A stretch of DNA of 64,000 nt, taken from positions 372,001-436,000 of the forward strand of contig JAIEOQ010000008.1 of NCBI GenBank assembly GCA_019750335.1, read 5' to 3'. Each line of letters begins with the position of its first letter. The first letter of the stretch is position 1. The translations under genes were made by a program, and so were the position numbers. This stretch comes from Candidatus Obscuribacterales bacterium (GTDB taxonomy: Bacteria > Cyanobacteriota > Vampirovibrionia > Obscuribacterales > Obscuribacteraceae). Below, one piece after another: positions 42,032 to 50,850 of this stretch. Below the pieces are notes generated by a model that had not been told where the DNA came from, did not search any database, and saw only the letters and a program-made list of their open reading frames with translations.

Positions 42032-42694
42032 ATGCCTAACATGGAGAATACCCGGACGAGCACTCTTTTCGCCAAGGTCTCCCTGCTTCTCACCGGCTCC
42101 ATGCTCGCCAGCGGAGCCGGTACGTTTATCGGCATGTCCATGAGCGGGATCGGTTTTTTCATCTTCAGCTTGATTGCCTTCTTCGGCTTGGCCATCGCTG
42201 TCGCCGTTGCAGCCAAGACCGCTCCGCCCACCGTTGCCGTCGGATTGCTCGGTGCGTTCTCCTTTGCTGCCGGTCTGTTCATCGGTCCGGCAATCAGTAT
42301 GTATGTCGCCCAGCTCGGCGCCCAGACCGTTGGTTTAGCCTATCTCGGCACCGGCGGGATCATGGCCGTTTGCGGCGTGATTGCTACCCTGTCCGGAATT
42401 AACTTCGGCAAAATGGAACGCTACTTGATGCTCGGCCTCTTCGGCTTGATCATCGTCGGCTTGATTGGCTTGTTTACCGGCATGAGCTTCGGCGTCAACG
42501 TGCTCTACTCCCTTGCCGGCATGGCCATCTTCACCGGCTATTTCCTGGTCGATTTCTACCGTTTGGCCAACAGCAGCGACAACAGCTGGGGCGAAGCGGT
42601 GAGCATCACCACGCAAATTTTCATGGACTTCCTGAACGTCCTTCTTTATCTTCTCCGCTTCCTTGCCCTGTTTGCTGGCAAGAGCGACGATTAA
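42032..42694 (+). CDS. Bax inhibitor-1 family membrane protein
   Basis: This 220-residue protein has seven hydrophobic helices in the order typical of the BI-1/YbhL/YccA family. The conserved late segment is GMAIFTGYFLVDFYRLANSS, followed by ITTQIFMDFLNVLLYLLRFLALF. Family members are pH-sensitive membrane calcium leak channels or modulators of membrane proteases. AAAGGAAA precedes the ATG. It sits between tldE and dsbD on the same strand with small gaps. Confidence 0.85.
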   Translation: MPNMENTRTSTLFAKVSLLLTGSMLASGAGTFIGMSMSGIGFFIFSLIAFFGLAIAVAVAAKTAPPTVAVGLLGAFSFAAGLFIGPAISMYVAQLGAQTVGLAYLGTGGIMAVCGVIATLSGINFGKMERYLMLGLFGLIIVGLIGLFTGMSFGVNVLYSLAGMAIFTGYFLVDFYRLANSSDNSWGEAVSITTQIFMDFLNVLLYLLRFLALFAGKSDD

Positions 42695-42717
42695 CCTTCA
42701 GTCCGTAAAGGGATGAA

Positions 42718-44484
42718 ATGAAAACCTTGGCTTTACGTACAGCCATGATCGTAGCCGCGGTGCTGACCGCGGCTACTTTTACTACAACCACGGCCGCCGC
42801 GCAAGAACAGCCGGCGGCGGTCAAAGCACGAATCCTGAACGAAGATACGCTGATCGTGCCTGGACAAACTTTCCAATTAAAAGTTGAGTTTGAAATCGCA
42901 CCGGGCACTCATATTTATTACAAAGACCCCGGCGAAGCCGGCTTGCCGACAGAGATCGAGCTTGTCTCGCCCGAAAGCCTATCCTTGGTCGAGCTCGGCT
43001 GGCAACCGGCGCACAGTTTTGAAACCGACGGGATCAAAGGTCAAGGCTACGAACAACGGACTGAAATTGCTGTTCTACTTAAAGCAGCAAACAGCTTGAA
43101 AGCGGGAGAACAAGTGACGATTCGTTTGCATGCCAGCTGGCTGGCCTGCAACACAAGTTGCACTCCTGGTGAGAGCGAGCTGACGATTACTCTGCCTGTA
43201 ACAGCGGCGAAGACTGCAACTGTCGCCGCCCAGAAACCGGCCATCTCTTTTCTCTGGGCATTGCTTCTTGCCTTTGGCGGCGGCGTTCTGCTTAATCTAA
43301 TGCCTTGCGTTTTGCCGGTCATATCCTTAAAGATATTCGGCTTCGTCAAACAAGCCGGACAGGATCGCCGCCAAATCTTCAGGCTTGGATTGGCTTACAG
43401 CGCCGGCACCATCGCCACCTTTCTCCTGCTCGGGCTTGTCGTGATCGGCGCCCAGATGGCCGGATATAGCGTCGGTTGGGGATTTCAATTCCAGCAACCG
43501 CTCTTTGTTTTCGGCATGATCACTTTAGTGACGGTGATGTCCCTAAGCTTGTTCGGTGTTTTCTACCTGCAGGTCGGTACCGGTAATGGCTTGGAACGTC
43601 AGGCCCAAAGCGAAGGTCCTTTTGGTGCTTTCTGCAAAGGCGTCTCGGCGACCTTGCTCAGCACTCCTTGCACGGCGCCGCTTCTCGGCACGGCTATGGG
43701 CTTTGCTTTCAGCCAGCCCTGGTGGGGAGTGCTGACGATCTTCTTCACTGTCGGCTTAGGCTTGTCCTCGCCCTACCTGCTTCTTAGCTGGCAACCAGGC
43801 TGGATGCGCTTCTTGCCAAAACCTGGGGCTTGGATGGAACATTTCAAACAGGCCATGGGTTTCTTGATGTTGGCGACCGGAATCTGGCTTTTGTCCGTAC
43901 TTGGACAGCAAGCCGGATTGGACGCCGTATTGATCACCCTGGTTTTTCTTTTGGTCGTCAGCGCCGGCGCTTGGACAGTTGGGCATTTTGCCGGGTTGGA
44001 ATTTTCCACTGCTCGCCGACGCACAGTCAAGACAGCAGTGCTGATTGTCTGTGCCGCTACTTTCTGGTATGCCGTGCTGCCGGCATTCAGCGCCAGCAAA
44101 ATTGCCGCTTCCGCCGCAAGCAGCAGCAACCAATGGGAACCGTACAGCAAGCAGTCTCTGCAAAAGCATCTTGCCGCAGGCAAAATTGTGCTTATCGATT
44201 TTACTGCTGACTGGTGTCTGACTTGTAAATTGAACGAACGTGTTCTGCGCGACCCAACGGTGACAGCGAAGCTTTTGGCGACAAACACCGTCATTCTCAA
44301 AGCCGATTGGACCAAGGGCAACCAGGAGATTACCCAGCTGCTCGCCGAGTTTGGGCGCTCCGGCGTTCCTTTGTATGTCCTTTACGCTCCGGATAAGCCT
44401 GAGTCTCCCTTAGTACTTCCTGAAATCATTACCGTTACTACGATTGTCGAGACCCTAGACAATCTTGCAAGAGACAAACAATGA
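42718..44484 (+). CDS. dsbD: thiol:disulfide interchange protein DsbD
   Basis: DsbD carries electrons from cytoplasmic thioredoxin across the membrane to keep periplasmic thiols reduced. All three parts are present in 588 aa. There is a signal peptide and an alpha domain with the Cys pair ACNTSC (~residues 142-147). The eight-helix beta domain has LMPCVLPVISLK and STPCTAPLLGTAMGF. The C-terminal gamma thioredoxin domain has DWCLTCK. The stop overlaps the start of the next thioredoxin gene by four bases (ATGA). With VKOR/DsbA at 16-17 kb the cell has both the reducing and oxidising arms. Confidence 0.93.
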   Translation: MKTLALRTAMIVAAVLTAATFTTTTAAAQEQPAAVKARILNEDTLIVPGQTFQLKVEFEIAPGTHIYYKDPGEAGLPTEIELVSPESLSLVELGWQPAHSFETDGIKGQGYEQRTEIAVLLKAANSLKAGEQVTIRLHASWLACNTSCTPGESELTITLPVTAAKTATVAAQKPAISFLWALLLAFGGGVLLNLMPCVLPVISLKIFGFVKQAGQDRRQIFRLGLAYSAGTIATFLLLGLVVIGAQMAGYSVGWGFQFQQPLFVFGMITLVTVMSLSLFGVFYLQVGTGNGLERQAQSEGPFGAFCKGVSATLLSTPCTAPLLGTAMGFAFSQPWWGVLTIFFTVGLGLSSPYLLLSWQPGWMRFLPKPGAWMEHFKQAMGFLMLATGIWLLSVLGQQAGLDAVLITLVFLLVVSAGAWTVGHFAGLEFSTARRRTVKTAVLIVCAATFWYAVLPAFSASKIAASAASSSNQWEPYSKQSLQKHLAAGKIVLIDFTADWCLTCKLNERVLRDPTVTAKLLATNTVILKADWTKGNQEITQLLAEFGRSGVPLYVLYAPDKPESPLVLPEIITVTTIVETLDNLARDKQ

Positions 44485-44918
44485 ACCTCTACCAGATCTT
44501 ATTTCCCCTTTTGTTGGTGGCGCTTTTAGCTGTTCTTGCCTCTTCTCTCGGAGCACAAAAACCCATGAGCGAAGCCAGCAGCGGACCTTCCGAAGTGATC
44601 ATCTTCAGCGATACGATGGATGCAAAAACCGAATTTGAGAATTCGGATCTGCCCGTGGTCGTCGATTTTTATGCCACCTGGTGTGGCCCCTGTAAACTGT
44701 TGGCGCCGGAGATCGATAAGCTTGCCAGCGAATACAAAGGCAAAGTGAAAGTCTACAAGGTCGACGTCGATAAGTTTAAAGCCTTGACCAAAAGCTACGG
44801 CATCAAGGGCTATCCGACGGTGATCTTCATCAAGCCGAAAAACGCCTCTCGCACCGTGCAGAAAGGCTTGGCTTCTTACGAGAAGCTGAAAGAGCTGACT
44901 GAGGAAACTCTCAAATAA
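44481..44918 (+). CDS. membrane-anchored thioredoxin
   Basis: One N-terminal hydrophobic helix (residues 5-24) is followed by a complete thioredoxin fold with FYATWCGPCKLLAPEID (CGPC active site), YKVDVDK and the cis-Pro in GYPTVIFI. The CGPC site marks a reductant. It is translationally coupled to DsbD by an ATGA overlap, so it is probably DsbD's direct periplasmic client or electron donor. The side of the membrane is inferred from this pairing. Length 145 aa. Confidence 0.9.
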   Translation: MNLYQILFPLLLVALLAVLASSLGAQKPMSEASSGPSEVIIFSDTMDAKTEFENSDLPVVVDFYATWCGPCKLLAPEIDKLASEYKGKVKVYKVDVDKFKALTKSYGIKGYPTVIFIKPKNASRTVQKGLASYEKLKELTEETLK

Positions 44919-44931
44919 GAGGAGTTTTTTG

Positions 44932-45606
44932 ATGGTTGATTTCTTTATGACGCGCATTCTCCCAGCCAGCCTGGCGGTTGTCCTGCTCTGGCTTTTTTGC
45001 CTCCTGGGAGCTTGCATTGCCGGCATGGCTCTTCCCGGCGGACCGGGATCGGTGGTGATTTGGGCAGCAGTCACCGCCCTGCTCCTCGGTTGGATTAGCT
45101 TATACCTGGGAGAGATGGTCTGGGAAATCACTTATGGATTTGGCAGCTGGTCCAGCGCTAAAACAGCCAAAAAGGTCTATGCCTTGCTCGCTGTCCTTTG
45201 CGTTCTTTATTCGCCGCTGTCAGTCCTCTTGAACGGGCATCGACAAGCGGCTTTTCTTCGCCAAACGGCACCGGAAGTACAAACCGTTGCCTTGGCTCGT
45301 TTTGACGAAATCGACACCGACAAAAACGGTCTGCTCACGGACAGCGAATTCAAGGAAGCCCTGGACGGGAAGTTAAAGCTTAGCTCTCAAGAACGGGCTC
45401 TTCTCGGTTTGCTTCAGAACAGGCTAGCGGAAGCCGGTCATGTGATTGATTCATATCCTGTGACCACTCAGGTCTGGATCAGCACTGACTCCAATGGCGG
45501 TGGCTACTTTTCGCCAATAGTGACGACTCAGTACATTTATGGCATCAACCATGCCGATCTGGAGAGCTACTCGGCACGTACGCTCGAACGATATAAAAAT
45601 TGGTGA
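44932..45606 (+). CDS. membrane protein with EF-hand-like calcium loop
   Basis: Three hydrophobic helices lie in the first ~105 residues (ILPASLAVVLLWLFCLLGAC, VVIWAAVTALLLGWISLYLG, YALLAVLCVLYSPLSVLL). A soluble region follows with FDEIDTDKNGLLTDSEFKEAL (~residue 125), which fits the EF-hand loop DxDxNGxLxxxE. GAGGAG precedes ATG 44932. It follows the thioredoxin gene by 13 bases, so it belongs to the dsbD operon. The C-terminal 60 residues contain a Gly/Tyr-rich strand (GGGYFSPIVTTQYIYG). Calcium binding is inferred from one loop. Confidence 0.65.
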   Translation: MVDFFMTRILPASLAVVLLWLFCLLGACIAGMALPGGPGSVVIWAAVTALLLGWISLYLGEMVWEITYGFGSWSSAKTAKKVYALLAVLCVLYSPLSVLLNGHRQAAFLRQTAPEVQTVALARFDEIDTDKNGLLTDSEFKEALDGKLKLSSQERALLGLLQNRLAEAGHVIDSYPVTTQVWISTDSNGGGYFSPIVTTQYIYGINHADLESYSARTLERYKNW

Positions 45607-45619
45607 TTACTTGAACAAA

Positions 45620-45823
45620 ATGCTTACGGCTCTATGGTTCATCTCCTTAATCAGTCTAGGCTGGCTGGCGAAAGCGAGCATTGTCTGGGCGATTTTCGGT
45701 GACCTGTTTTTAAGTTCACGCTTATTTCTTGGTACGGCGGCAACTGTTTTGCTGCTAGTAATTTGGCGCTTGTATAAAGCAACACCACAAGTGTTGCAAG
45801 CTTTGCGCAATCCAAAACGCTAA
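45620..45823 (+). CDS. small membrane protein, 67 aa
   Basis: Two hydrophobic helices (ALWFISLISLGWLAKASI and LFLGTAATVLLLVIWRL) and a short basic tail (ALRNPKR). The ATG at 45620 is the likeliest start, although TTG 45611 is also possible, and no clear ribosome binding site is seen. It follows the EF-hand membrane protein by 13 bases, so translational coupling is plausible. Confidence 0.45.
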   Translation: MLTALWFISLISLGWLAKASIVWAIFGDLFLSSRLFLGTAATVLLLVIWRLYKATPQVLQALRNPKR

Positions 45824-45846
45824 CTGACCCTTACAAGAGGAACCCG

Positions 45847-46887
45847 ATGAGCACCGCTCATTTGCTTTTGCAGGCGCGTGACGCCCTCTATTCGATCTCC
45901 GGCGGCAGCTACGAAAGCAACAATGTTGCTGCTGCCAAACTGACCACAGCTCAACGCACCGCCTATTTTCGTTCGTCTGAATTTCGCGATTGGGCGGCTG
46001 CCGAAAAAGCAGCCGGTCATGAAGTGTTCTGGCTGCGCGATGTCGACAAGACTCAAGCTGCCGGCGACATCTTCACTTTCTTCTACAAATGGCGTTGCGA
46101 TCACAACAAATTCACGACCGAAGGTTTGGCGGCAATCAAGAAGTTCTTGACCGCCAAACGTCGTAAGAGTGCCGTTTTGCGTGCAGCGTCCGGGTTGAAA
46201 CCAATCGACGCCCTCAATCTTTGGTTGCGCAAAGAGGGCGGCGAAGACGGGCTTAGCTTGCTTGAGCTTTGGTCGAATGTTTACTGGCCTTCGCAGCTCG
46301 GCCTGACCAAGGAAGAGAAAGAAGCGCAAGTAAAGGCTTTCGCTGCCGGATACGCCAAGCGCATCTACCCCGGCGTGCCCGAGGAAAATCGTACTTTGGA
46401 AGAAGCCGGTGTTCATGTGGTGATCGTCTCCAACGGCGATCAGGAGCTGGCGATCGCCGCAGCGCCTTATCTGGGAATCAAGCCGGAGAACGTGACCGGC
46501 TCTCGCTTGCTTTACGGTACGGATGGGCGGGCCACCGGCGTCAACCACTCCTACGAAGTGTTTGGCGAAGAGTGGCAGAACCGTCCGCAGCCGGGCAAAC
46601 ATCTCAGCTTCCATCACTGGGTGCACACCAACCACAAACGTTGGAATTGGCCGCACATCAGCAGCGATCGCGTGGTTATTGCCGGACGTGATGGCGACTC
46701 GGCTTCAGCCGACGGTGGCATGATGATTCTTTTGCCGCCGCCGGCAATCGGCAACTTCATGATTGACACGCCGGGCGAGCCTCAACGCTTACAGAAGTTC
46801 TATCAGATCGCTGCCAAATACGGCTGGACCCGCGGTCAATTTTTCACTTTGGTGCAAAGCGCTTCGGAGCTGGGCTCTACGCCATAG
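45847..46887 (+). CDS. HAD-superfamily phosphatase, 346 aa
   Basis: The HAD motifs are LRDVDKTQAAGD (DxDxT, ~residue 64, nucleophile and acid), VVIVSNGDQE (motif II), PGKHLSFHHW (motif III Lys) and VIAGRDGDSASADGG (motif IV Asp pair). Between motif I and II lies a helical cap of about 120 residues. The layout is that of SerB-like phosphatases acting on small phosphorylated metabolites. There is no signal peptide. AGAGGAA precedes ATG 45847. The substrate is unknown. A 17-bp terminator follows. Confidence 0.75.
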   Translation: MSTAHLLLQARDALYSISGGSYESNNVAAAKLTTAQRTAYFRSSEFRDWAAAEKAAGHEVFWLRDVDKTQAAGDIFTFFYKWRCDHNKFTTEGLAAIKKFLTAKRRKSAVLRAASGLKPIDALNLWLRKEGGEDGLSLLELWSNVYWPSQLGLTKEEKEAQVKAFAAGYAKRIYPGVPEENRTLEEAGVHVVIVSNGDQELAIAAAPYLGIKPENVTGSRLLYGTDGRATGVNHSYEVFGEEWQNRPQPGKHLSFHHWVHTNHKRWNWPHISSDRVVIAGRDGDSASADGGMMILLPPPAIGNFMIDTPGEPQRLQKFYQIAAKYGWTRGQFFTLVQSASELGSTP

Positions 46888-46916
46888 CCCGACTTGCACA
46901 TCTGAACCATAAACTT

Positions 46917-46957
46917 AGACCGGTTGCCGCCAAGACGTCATTGGCGGCAACCGGTCT
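46917..46957 (+). terminator. rho-independent terminator
   Basis: AGACCGGTTGCCGCCAA pairs perfectly with TTGGCGGCAACCGGTCT (17 bp), and TTTC follows. Confidence 0.85.
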
Positions 46958-46980
46958 TTCACAGAGAAGGGATATTGCCT

Positions 46981-47502
46981 ATGAATCGTAATCTAGTCAT
47001 CGCTCTTTCACTAACGATCACCATCGGCTCAACTCTTTGGTGCGCCGTCGTCTTCCAGAACAACCCCGGACTCGGGCTTTTCATCCTGGTCGGCGGCTTG
47101 ATCTCCTCGGCCCTCTTTGCCGGCACCTTCCTTGAAGAAACGCCGCCGAACCCCGTGCTGAAAAGCTGGGACCACATGGGGCGCGATATCGAGGAGCTGC
47201 ACCGTTATCCATCCACCATCGGCGACAAAGTACGCGGTCTGAAGGAGCTTGTTTCCAATCTCAGCCAGATGCGTCAATACGACGGCGAGTGGGTTTCACG
47301 CTTGCGCGTAAGCTTAAGCCGGATCGAGACCTTGCGTAACGCCGGCAATGTGCGCGAAGCCGCAGCAATCGCCGTTCAGGAGATTGACCATGCCGCTGAA
47401 ATCTTGGTCGCCCCGCGCGTCAAAGCCGTGAACAAGCGTCTGGCAGCCGAAGCGGCCGCCGACGCCCAAGCCGCACGAGTAGAATTCGTCACTGACGATT
47501 AA
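46981..47502 (+). CDS. small membrane protein with helical tail, 173 aa
   Basis: Two hydrophobic helices (LVIALSLTITIGSTLWCAVVF, LGLFILVGGLISSALFAGTF) are followed by a ~120-residue helical soluble part. That part includes DKVRGLKELVSNLSQMRQY and an Ala-rich end (KRLAAEAAADAQAARVE). AGAAGGG lies upstream of ATG 46981. No family is recognised. It is 51 bases before the histidine phosphatase gene. Confidence 0.62.
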   Translation: MNRNLVIALSLTITIGSTLWCAVVFQNNPGLGLFILVGGLISSALFAGTFLEETPPNPVLKSWDHMGRDIEELHRYPSTIGDKVRGLKELVSNLSQMRQYDGEWVSRLRVSLSRIETLRNAGNVREAAAIAVQEIDHAAEILVAPRVKAVNKRLAAEAAADAQAARVEFVTDD

Positions 47503-47553
47503 GCCGAATTTTTCACAAACAACAAACAAACTGCTTTTTTGAAAGGTGCAGTT

Positions 47554-48345
47554 ATGAACTTCAACCCTTTAAATATTGCCGGCCGACGCTGGCGCGATCT
47601 GTTGTTCTTATCGGGCTGGTACCGGCAGAAGTGGCCGGATCATCTCTATATCATTCGCCACGGGCTAAGCGCCGCCAATATCGAACGGGAGCGCGCTTTA
47701 GCTGCCGGCGAATCGGAGCTGCAGCTGACCATCCGCGATGTGGATATACCGCTTGATGCAAACAAAGGGCAGCGACAAACGGATTATCTCGGAAACTGGT
47801 TCGCTTCCCTAGCGGAGAATGAACGACCGACGGTCTTTCTTACTTCACCTTTCCGCCGCGCACGTGAAACCAAGTCCGGTATCGTCGCCAGCGCCGGCGG
47901 TATTTTCGACCATACTCCCGAAGTGTTCGATGAGCGTCTTGGGGAGCGCGAATGCGGTATTTTGGAAGGCTTGACCAAAGTCGGCGTGCGTGAACGCTTG
48001 CCTACCGAAGCAGCTCGGCGCGACGCTCTGGGTAAACTTTATTATCGCCCGCCAGGAGGCGAATCTTGGGCGGACGTTATTCTGCGCTTGCGTAGCGTGA
48101 TCGATATGATTGTTCGTGAGTATCCGGGCGAACGAGTGGCGATCACCTGTCATTCGGTGGTCGTAGCCTGCTTCCGCTATCTTCTGGAGCGCCATACGGA
48201 AGAATCCATTTTGCGTATCGATCGCGAAGAGGACATTCCTAACGCTTCAGTCACTCACTATCAGTTCGACCGTTATGCCGGTCGGCGCGGCAAGTTGGTG
48301 CTGCGGAAAGCAAACTTCCTCGCTCCTGGTTTGGAAACGCTTTAG
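47554..48345 (+). CDS. histidine phosphatase family protein
   Basis: The RHG signature IIRHGLSAANIE (~residue 33) provides the phospho-accepting His. TSPFRRARET and ERLGERECGILEG follow, and the second catalytic His is in ITCHSVVVACFRYLL. This is the phosphoglycerate-mutase-like branch (SixA/GpmB type), which acts on small phosphorylated molecules or phospho-proteins. The 263-residue length is within the family. ATG 47554 has GAAAGG upstream; TTG 47539 is rejected. The substrate is not determinable. Confidence 0.87.
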   Translation: MNFNPLNIAGRRWRDLLFLSGWYRQKWPDHLYIIRHGLSAANIERERALAAGESELQLTIRDVDIPLDANKGQRQTDYLGNWFASLAENERPTVFLTSPFRRARETKSGIVASAGGIFDHTPEVFDERLGERECGILEGLTKVGVRERLPTEAARRDALGKLYYRPPGGESWADVILRLRSVIDMIVREYPGERVAITCHSVVVACFRYLLERHTEESILRIDREEDIPNASVTHYQFDRYAGRRGKLVLRKANFLAPGLETL

Positions 48346-48362
48346 GCTCTGTTTTAGAAAGC

Positions 48363-48394
48363 GCGTAGTTGCCGGTTGATCCCGGTAACTATGC
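48363..48394 (+). terminator. terminator of the histidine phosphatase gene
   Basis: GCGTAGTTGCCGG pairs with CCGGTAACTATGC (two wobbles), and TGCTTTTTCC follows. Confidence 0.7.
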
Positions 48395-48414
48395 TGCTTT
48401 TTCCATTTAACTAC

Positions 48415-48433
48415 TTACTGTATTTTATAGTAT
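48415..48433. repeat. TACT-N9-AGTA intergenic palindrome, copy 5
   Basis: TTACT-GTATTTTAT-AGTAT lies in a convergent junction between two terminators. The 326-base spacer also contains about 180 bases (48434-48615) in which I see no gene. Confidence 0.5.
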
Positions 48434-48615
48434 TTATTAAAAACAGCTTGCACAATGCAGAAGCAGCTCCGGATCTTCGCTAAAGCCCCTATTCAGCGGC
48501 ATTTTGGCATCACAGATAAATATAAAGACTGGCTCTTTTTTGTCATCGAAGCCTAGGGTCGCTACATGGGAATTGCCTGGATTACAGCTTAAGATCCGAG
48601 CAGATTTCTACAATA

Positions 48616-48643
48616 AAAACCCGCCTGCTAGCAGACGGGTTTT
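48616..48643 (-). terminator. terminator of the leucine dehydrogenase gene
   Basis: AAAACCCGCCTGC pairs with GCAGACGGGTTTT (12 of 13). Read on the - strand it ends in TTTTATTG. Confidence 0.8.
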
Positions 48644-48670
48644 TTGTTGACTGTTAGACCGATAGTCTGC

Positions 48671-49747
48671 CTAGATTTTTGCCGTTGGGCGCGAACTGCC
48701 GTTACCGTTTTTTTGGTTCAAACGTTGTTCGGCCAAACGATCCGCAGCGACATGAGGCGGTATGGCATCGGCTTTGGACATCTCCAAAATGCGCTCGATC
48801 GTGCTGTAGATCTTGTTCACTTTGCCGACAACTACTTCTTTGTTGTAGCCGTCCAACTCAGCGCCGACATTGATCACGCCGCCGGCGTTGATCGCATAAT
48901 CCGGTGCGTATATGATACCGCGCTTAGCCAGAGCAAAACCGTCATTTTCGGTTTCAAGCTGATTGTTGGCGGCTCCAGCAACGACCTTGCATTGCAACAT
49001 GCCGATGGTCGTTTGATTGAGGATTGCGCCGAGAGCGCAAGGCGCGAAAACATCGCATTTGACGCCGTAGATTTCGTTCGGTGCCACCACTTGTGCGCCG
49101 AATTCTTCTTTAGCTTTTTCAATTTGAGCTTGATAGATATCGGTGACAATAAGCTTTGCGCCGGCAGCATGGAGATAAGTGCAGAGGTGCTGGCCGACAT
49201 GGCCGAGCCCTTGGATCGCTACGGTCAAACCGCGCAAATCTTCGCCCAAGCCGGCTGCTTTTACGGCAGCTTTCATCCCTTGGAAAACACCAAGAGCGGT
49301 CATTCCGGAAGGATCACCCGAGCCACCGATGTTGCTTCCACCGGTAGCATATTTAGTTTGGGTGCGCATCACATCGATGTCTTCAACGGACATACCGACA
49401 TCTTCGGCAGTGATATAACGACCACCCAGATTCTCAACACAACGACCGAAAGCTTTAAGCAAGCCCTCAGTTTTTTGTGTTTTCGGATCACCGATGATTA
49501 CCGCTTTGCCGCCACCCAAGTTCAAACCAGCAACTGCCGCTTTGTAAGACATGCCGCGGGAGAGACGGAGAACATCTCTCAAGGCTTCAGCTTCGGTTTT
49601 GTAGGGCCACATTCGGCAGCCACCAAGGGCCGGTCCGAGTTTAGTGCTGTGAATTCCGACAATTGCTTTCAATCCGGAATCTTTGTCCTGAAAAAAAACT
49701 ACTTGTTCGTGCCCGTAGCCTTCCAGGTCCTTAAACAACTCAACCAT
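48671..49747 (-). CDS. leucine/branched-chain amino acid dehydrogenase
   Basis: The 358-residue enzyme belongs to the Glu/Leu/Phe/Val dehydrogenase family and matches leucine dehydrogenase best. It has IHSTKLGPALGGCRMW (substrate site), the catalytic Lys in LNLGGGKAVI, ITAEDVGMS, then the NAD-binding motif VAIQGLGHVGQHL. It reversibly deaminates branched-chain amino acids to 2-keto acids, feeding their breakdown or biosynthesis. AGGAGAC precedes the ATG. The stop is followed by a strong terminator. Confidence 0.9.
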   Translation of the reverse strand: MVELFKDLEGYGHEQVVFFQDKDSGLKAIVGIHSTKLGPALGGCRMWPYKTEAEALRDVLRLSRGMSYKAAVAGLNLGGGKAVIIGDPKTQKTEGLLKAFGRCVENLGGRYITAEDVGMSVEDIDVMRTQTKYATGGSNIGGSGDPSGMTALGVFQGMKAAVKAAGLGEDLRGLTVAIQGLGHVGQHLCTYLHAAGAKLIVTDIYQAQIEKAKEEFGAQVVAPNEIYGVKCDVFAPCALGAILNQTTIGMLQCKVVAGAANNQLETENDGFALAKRGIIYAPDYAINAGGVINVGAELDGYNKEVVVGKVNKIYSTIERILEMSKADAIPPHVAADRLAEQRLNQKNGNGSSRPTAKI

Positions 49748-49985
49748 TGCCTTTGTCTCCTATTGGATATCCATGGCGAACAGCAGCCGATTCTATGTAT
49801 GTCACGCATACTGCTGCTTTTGGCGCTTAACGATATGATACAAAAGGAAGCCTGTCAATGCTTGCGGCTCTTAAAGGAGGTCGGCAAGCCGTAAAGACTT
49901 TCTAAGCCTACAGAAAGGCTCACAGGCTTTGCTTTCAAGATCAATTTAGAATCGCCATTCCGCTTGGAATCCGGCGAGCTTACTT

Positions 49986-50432
49986 TTAAATGCCGGGCAA
50001 ATTGTTCTTCAATGGAAGCACGCGCATTCTTTTAATTCCGGCGCCGGCAGCAGCATCCATTACCGCGACCACATATTTTTGCTGGGCATCGGCTTCGGAC
50101 TGCAGCTCCAAAGGCAGATCTTGAACTTGGGTTTTTGTCTGCTCAGCCATAATTGCTTGCTGGATAGTGGCTGAATCAGGCGGATTTATTGGTGTGCCGT
50201 TAAGAGTAACAACGCCACTGGCGCCGACTTCCACACGTAGTTTCGGTCCTTTTTCCGGCTCTTGTTTTTGTTGTTGGTTGGAAGGAGCTTGAGGCGGATC
50301 TACTTTAAGCACGGTCTGGTTGACCAAGGGTGCAACCAAAATCATGATCACAAGCAAAACCAAGAACACGTCCGTCAATGGCGTGACATTGATCTCGGTG
50401 AATGTCTCACCGGCTTTACCACCCATTGCCAT
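49986..50432 (-). CDS. ExbD/TolR-family protein without adjacent ExbB
   Basis: The protein has the ExbD signature after a short cytoplasmic start: EINVTPLTDVFLVLLVIMILVAPL (single membrane helix with the proton-carrying Asp). A Pro/Gln-rich linker and a periplasmic domain (LRVEVGASGVVTLNGTPIN) follow. With ExbB/TolQ it harnesses proton motive force for outer-membrane transport or integrity. The start at 50432 is fixed by AGGAGGAGG. No ExbB or TonB gene is in the window, which is unusual. It is 148 aa and normal in length. Confidence 0.9.
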   Translation of the reverse strand: MAMGGKAGETFTEINVTPLTDVFLVLLVIMILVAPLVNQTVLKVDPPQAPSNQQQKQEPEKGPKLRVEVGASGVVTLNGTPINPPDSATIQQAIMAEQTKTQVQDLPLELQSEADAQQKYVVAVMDAAAGAGIKRMRVLPLKNNLPGI

Positions 50433-50850
50433 AAACGCTTCCTCCTCCTGCATTTGCGCAGCTGTGAGAATCACTCGTTGCCAAGATTTCCCTGGCGGTG
50501 TTTTACACCGTAATTCGATCTCTGACCATATTAGCGCTTTTACCGCTTGACCACCACACTAAAAATACTGGTCATCAACTGGCTAAGCCGCGCTAATTTT
50601 ATCATCCTCAGCAAAAAGCGATTTTCGGCATTTATAGAGCTTTCTCTTTTAGAAAAAGATACTCAGAAAGGATCACTCTCTTCTTCTCATACTTGTATTG
50701 ATTCGAACACGGCTTATAGACTGCAAAAAATCCTTCCCGATCTTATCAAGAGCCACAACAAGAAAGCCTTTCCGCAAAACAGCAACCCGCCTGACCATGC
50801 AAATACTTGCCAACCGATTCGGGGGCAAGCGCTTTAACTAGGAGATCACC
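50433..50850. other. intergenic region, no gene seen
   Basis: 418 bases between divergent genes. A TTG-initiated + frame (50547-50837) lacks a ribosome binding site and is not supported. AGGAG just before 50851 belongs to the next gene. Confidence 0.35.

Noticed and set aside
48644-49894. 416-codon + strand frame opposite leucine dehydrogenase
   Set aside because: Shadow frame crossing the dehydrogenase terminator; composition is not protein-like.
50690-50760. tRNA-like TTCGAAT on the - strand
   Set aside because: The T stem does not pair and no cloverleaf can be drawn.
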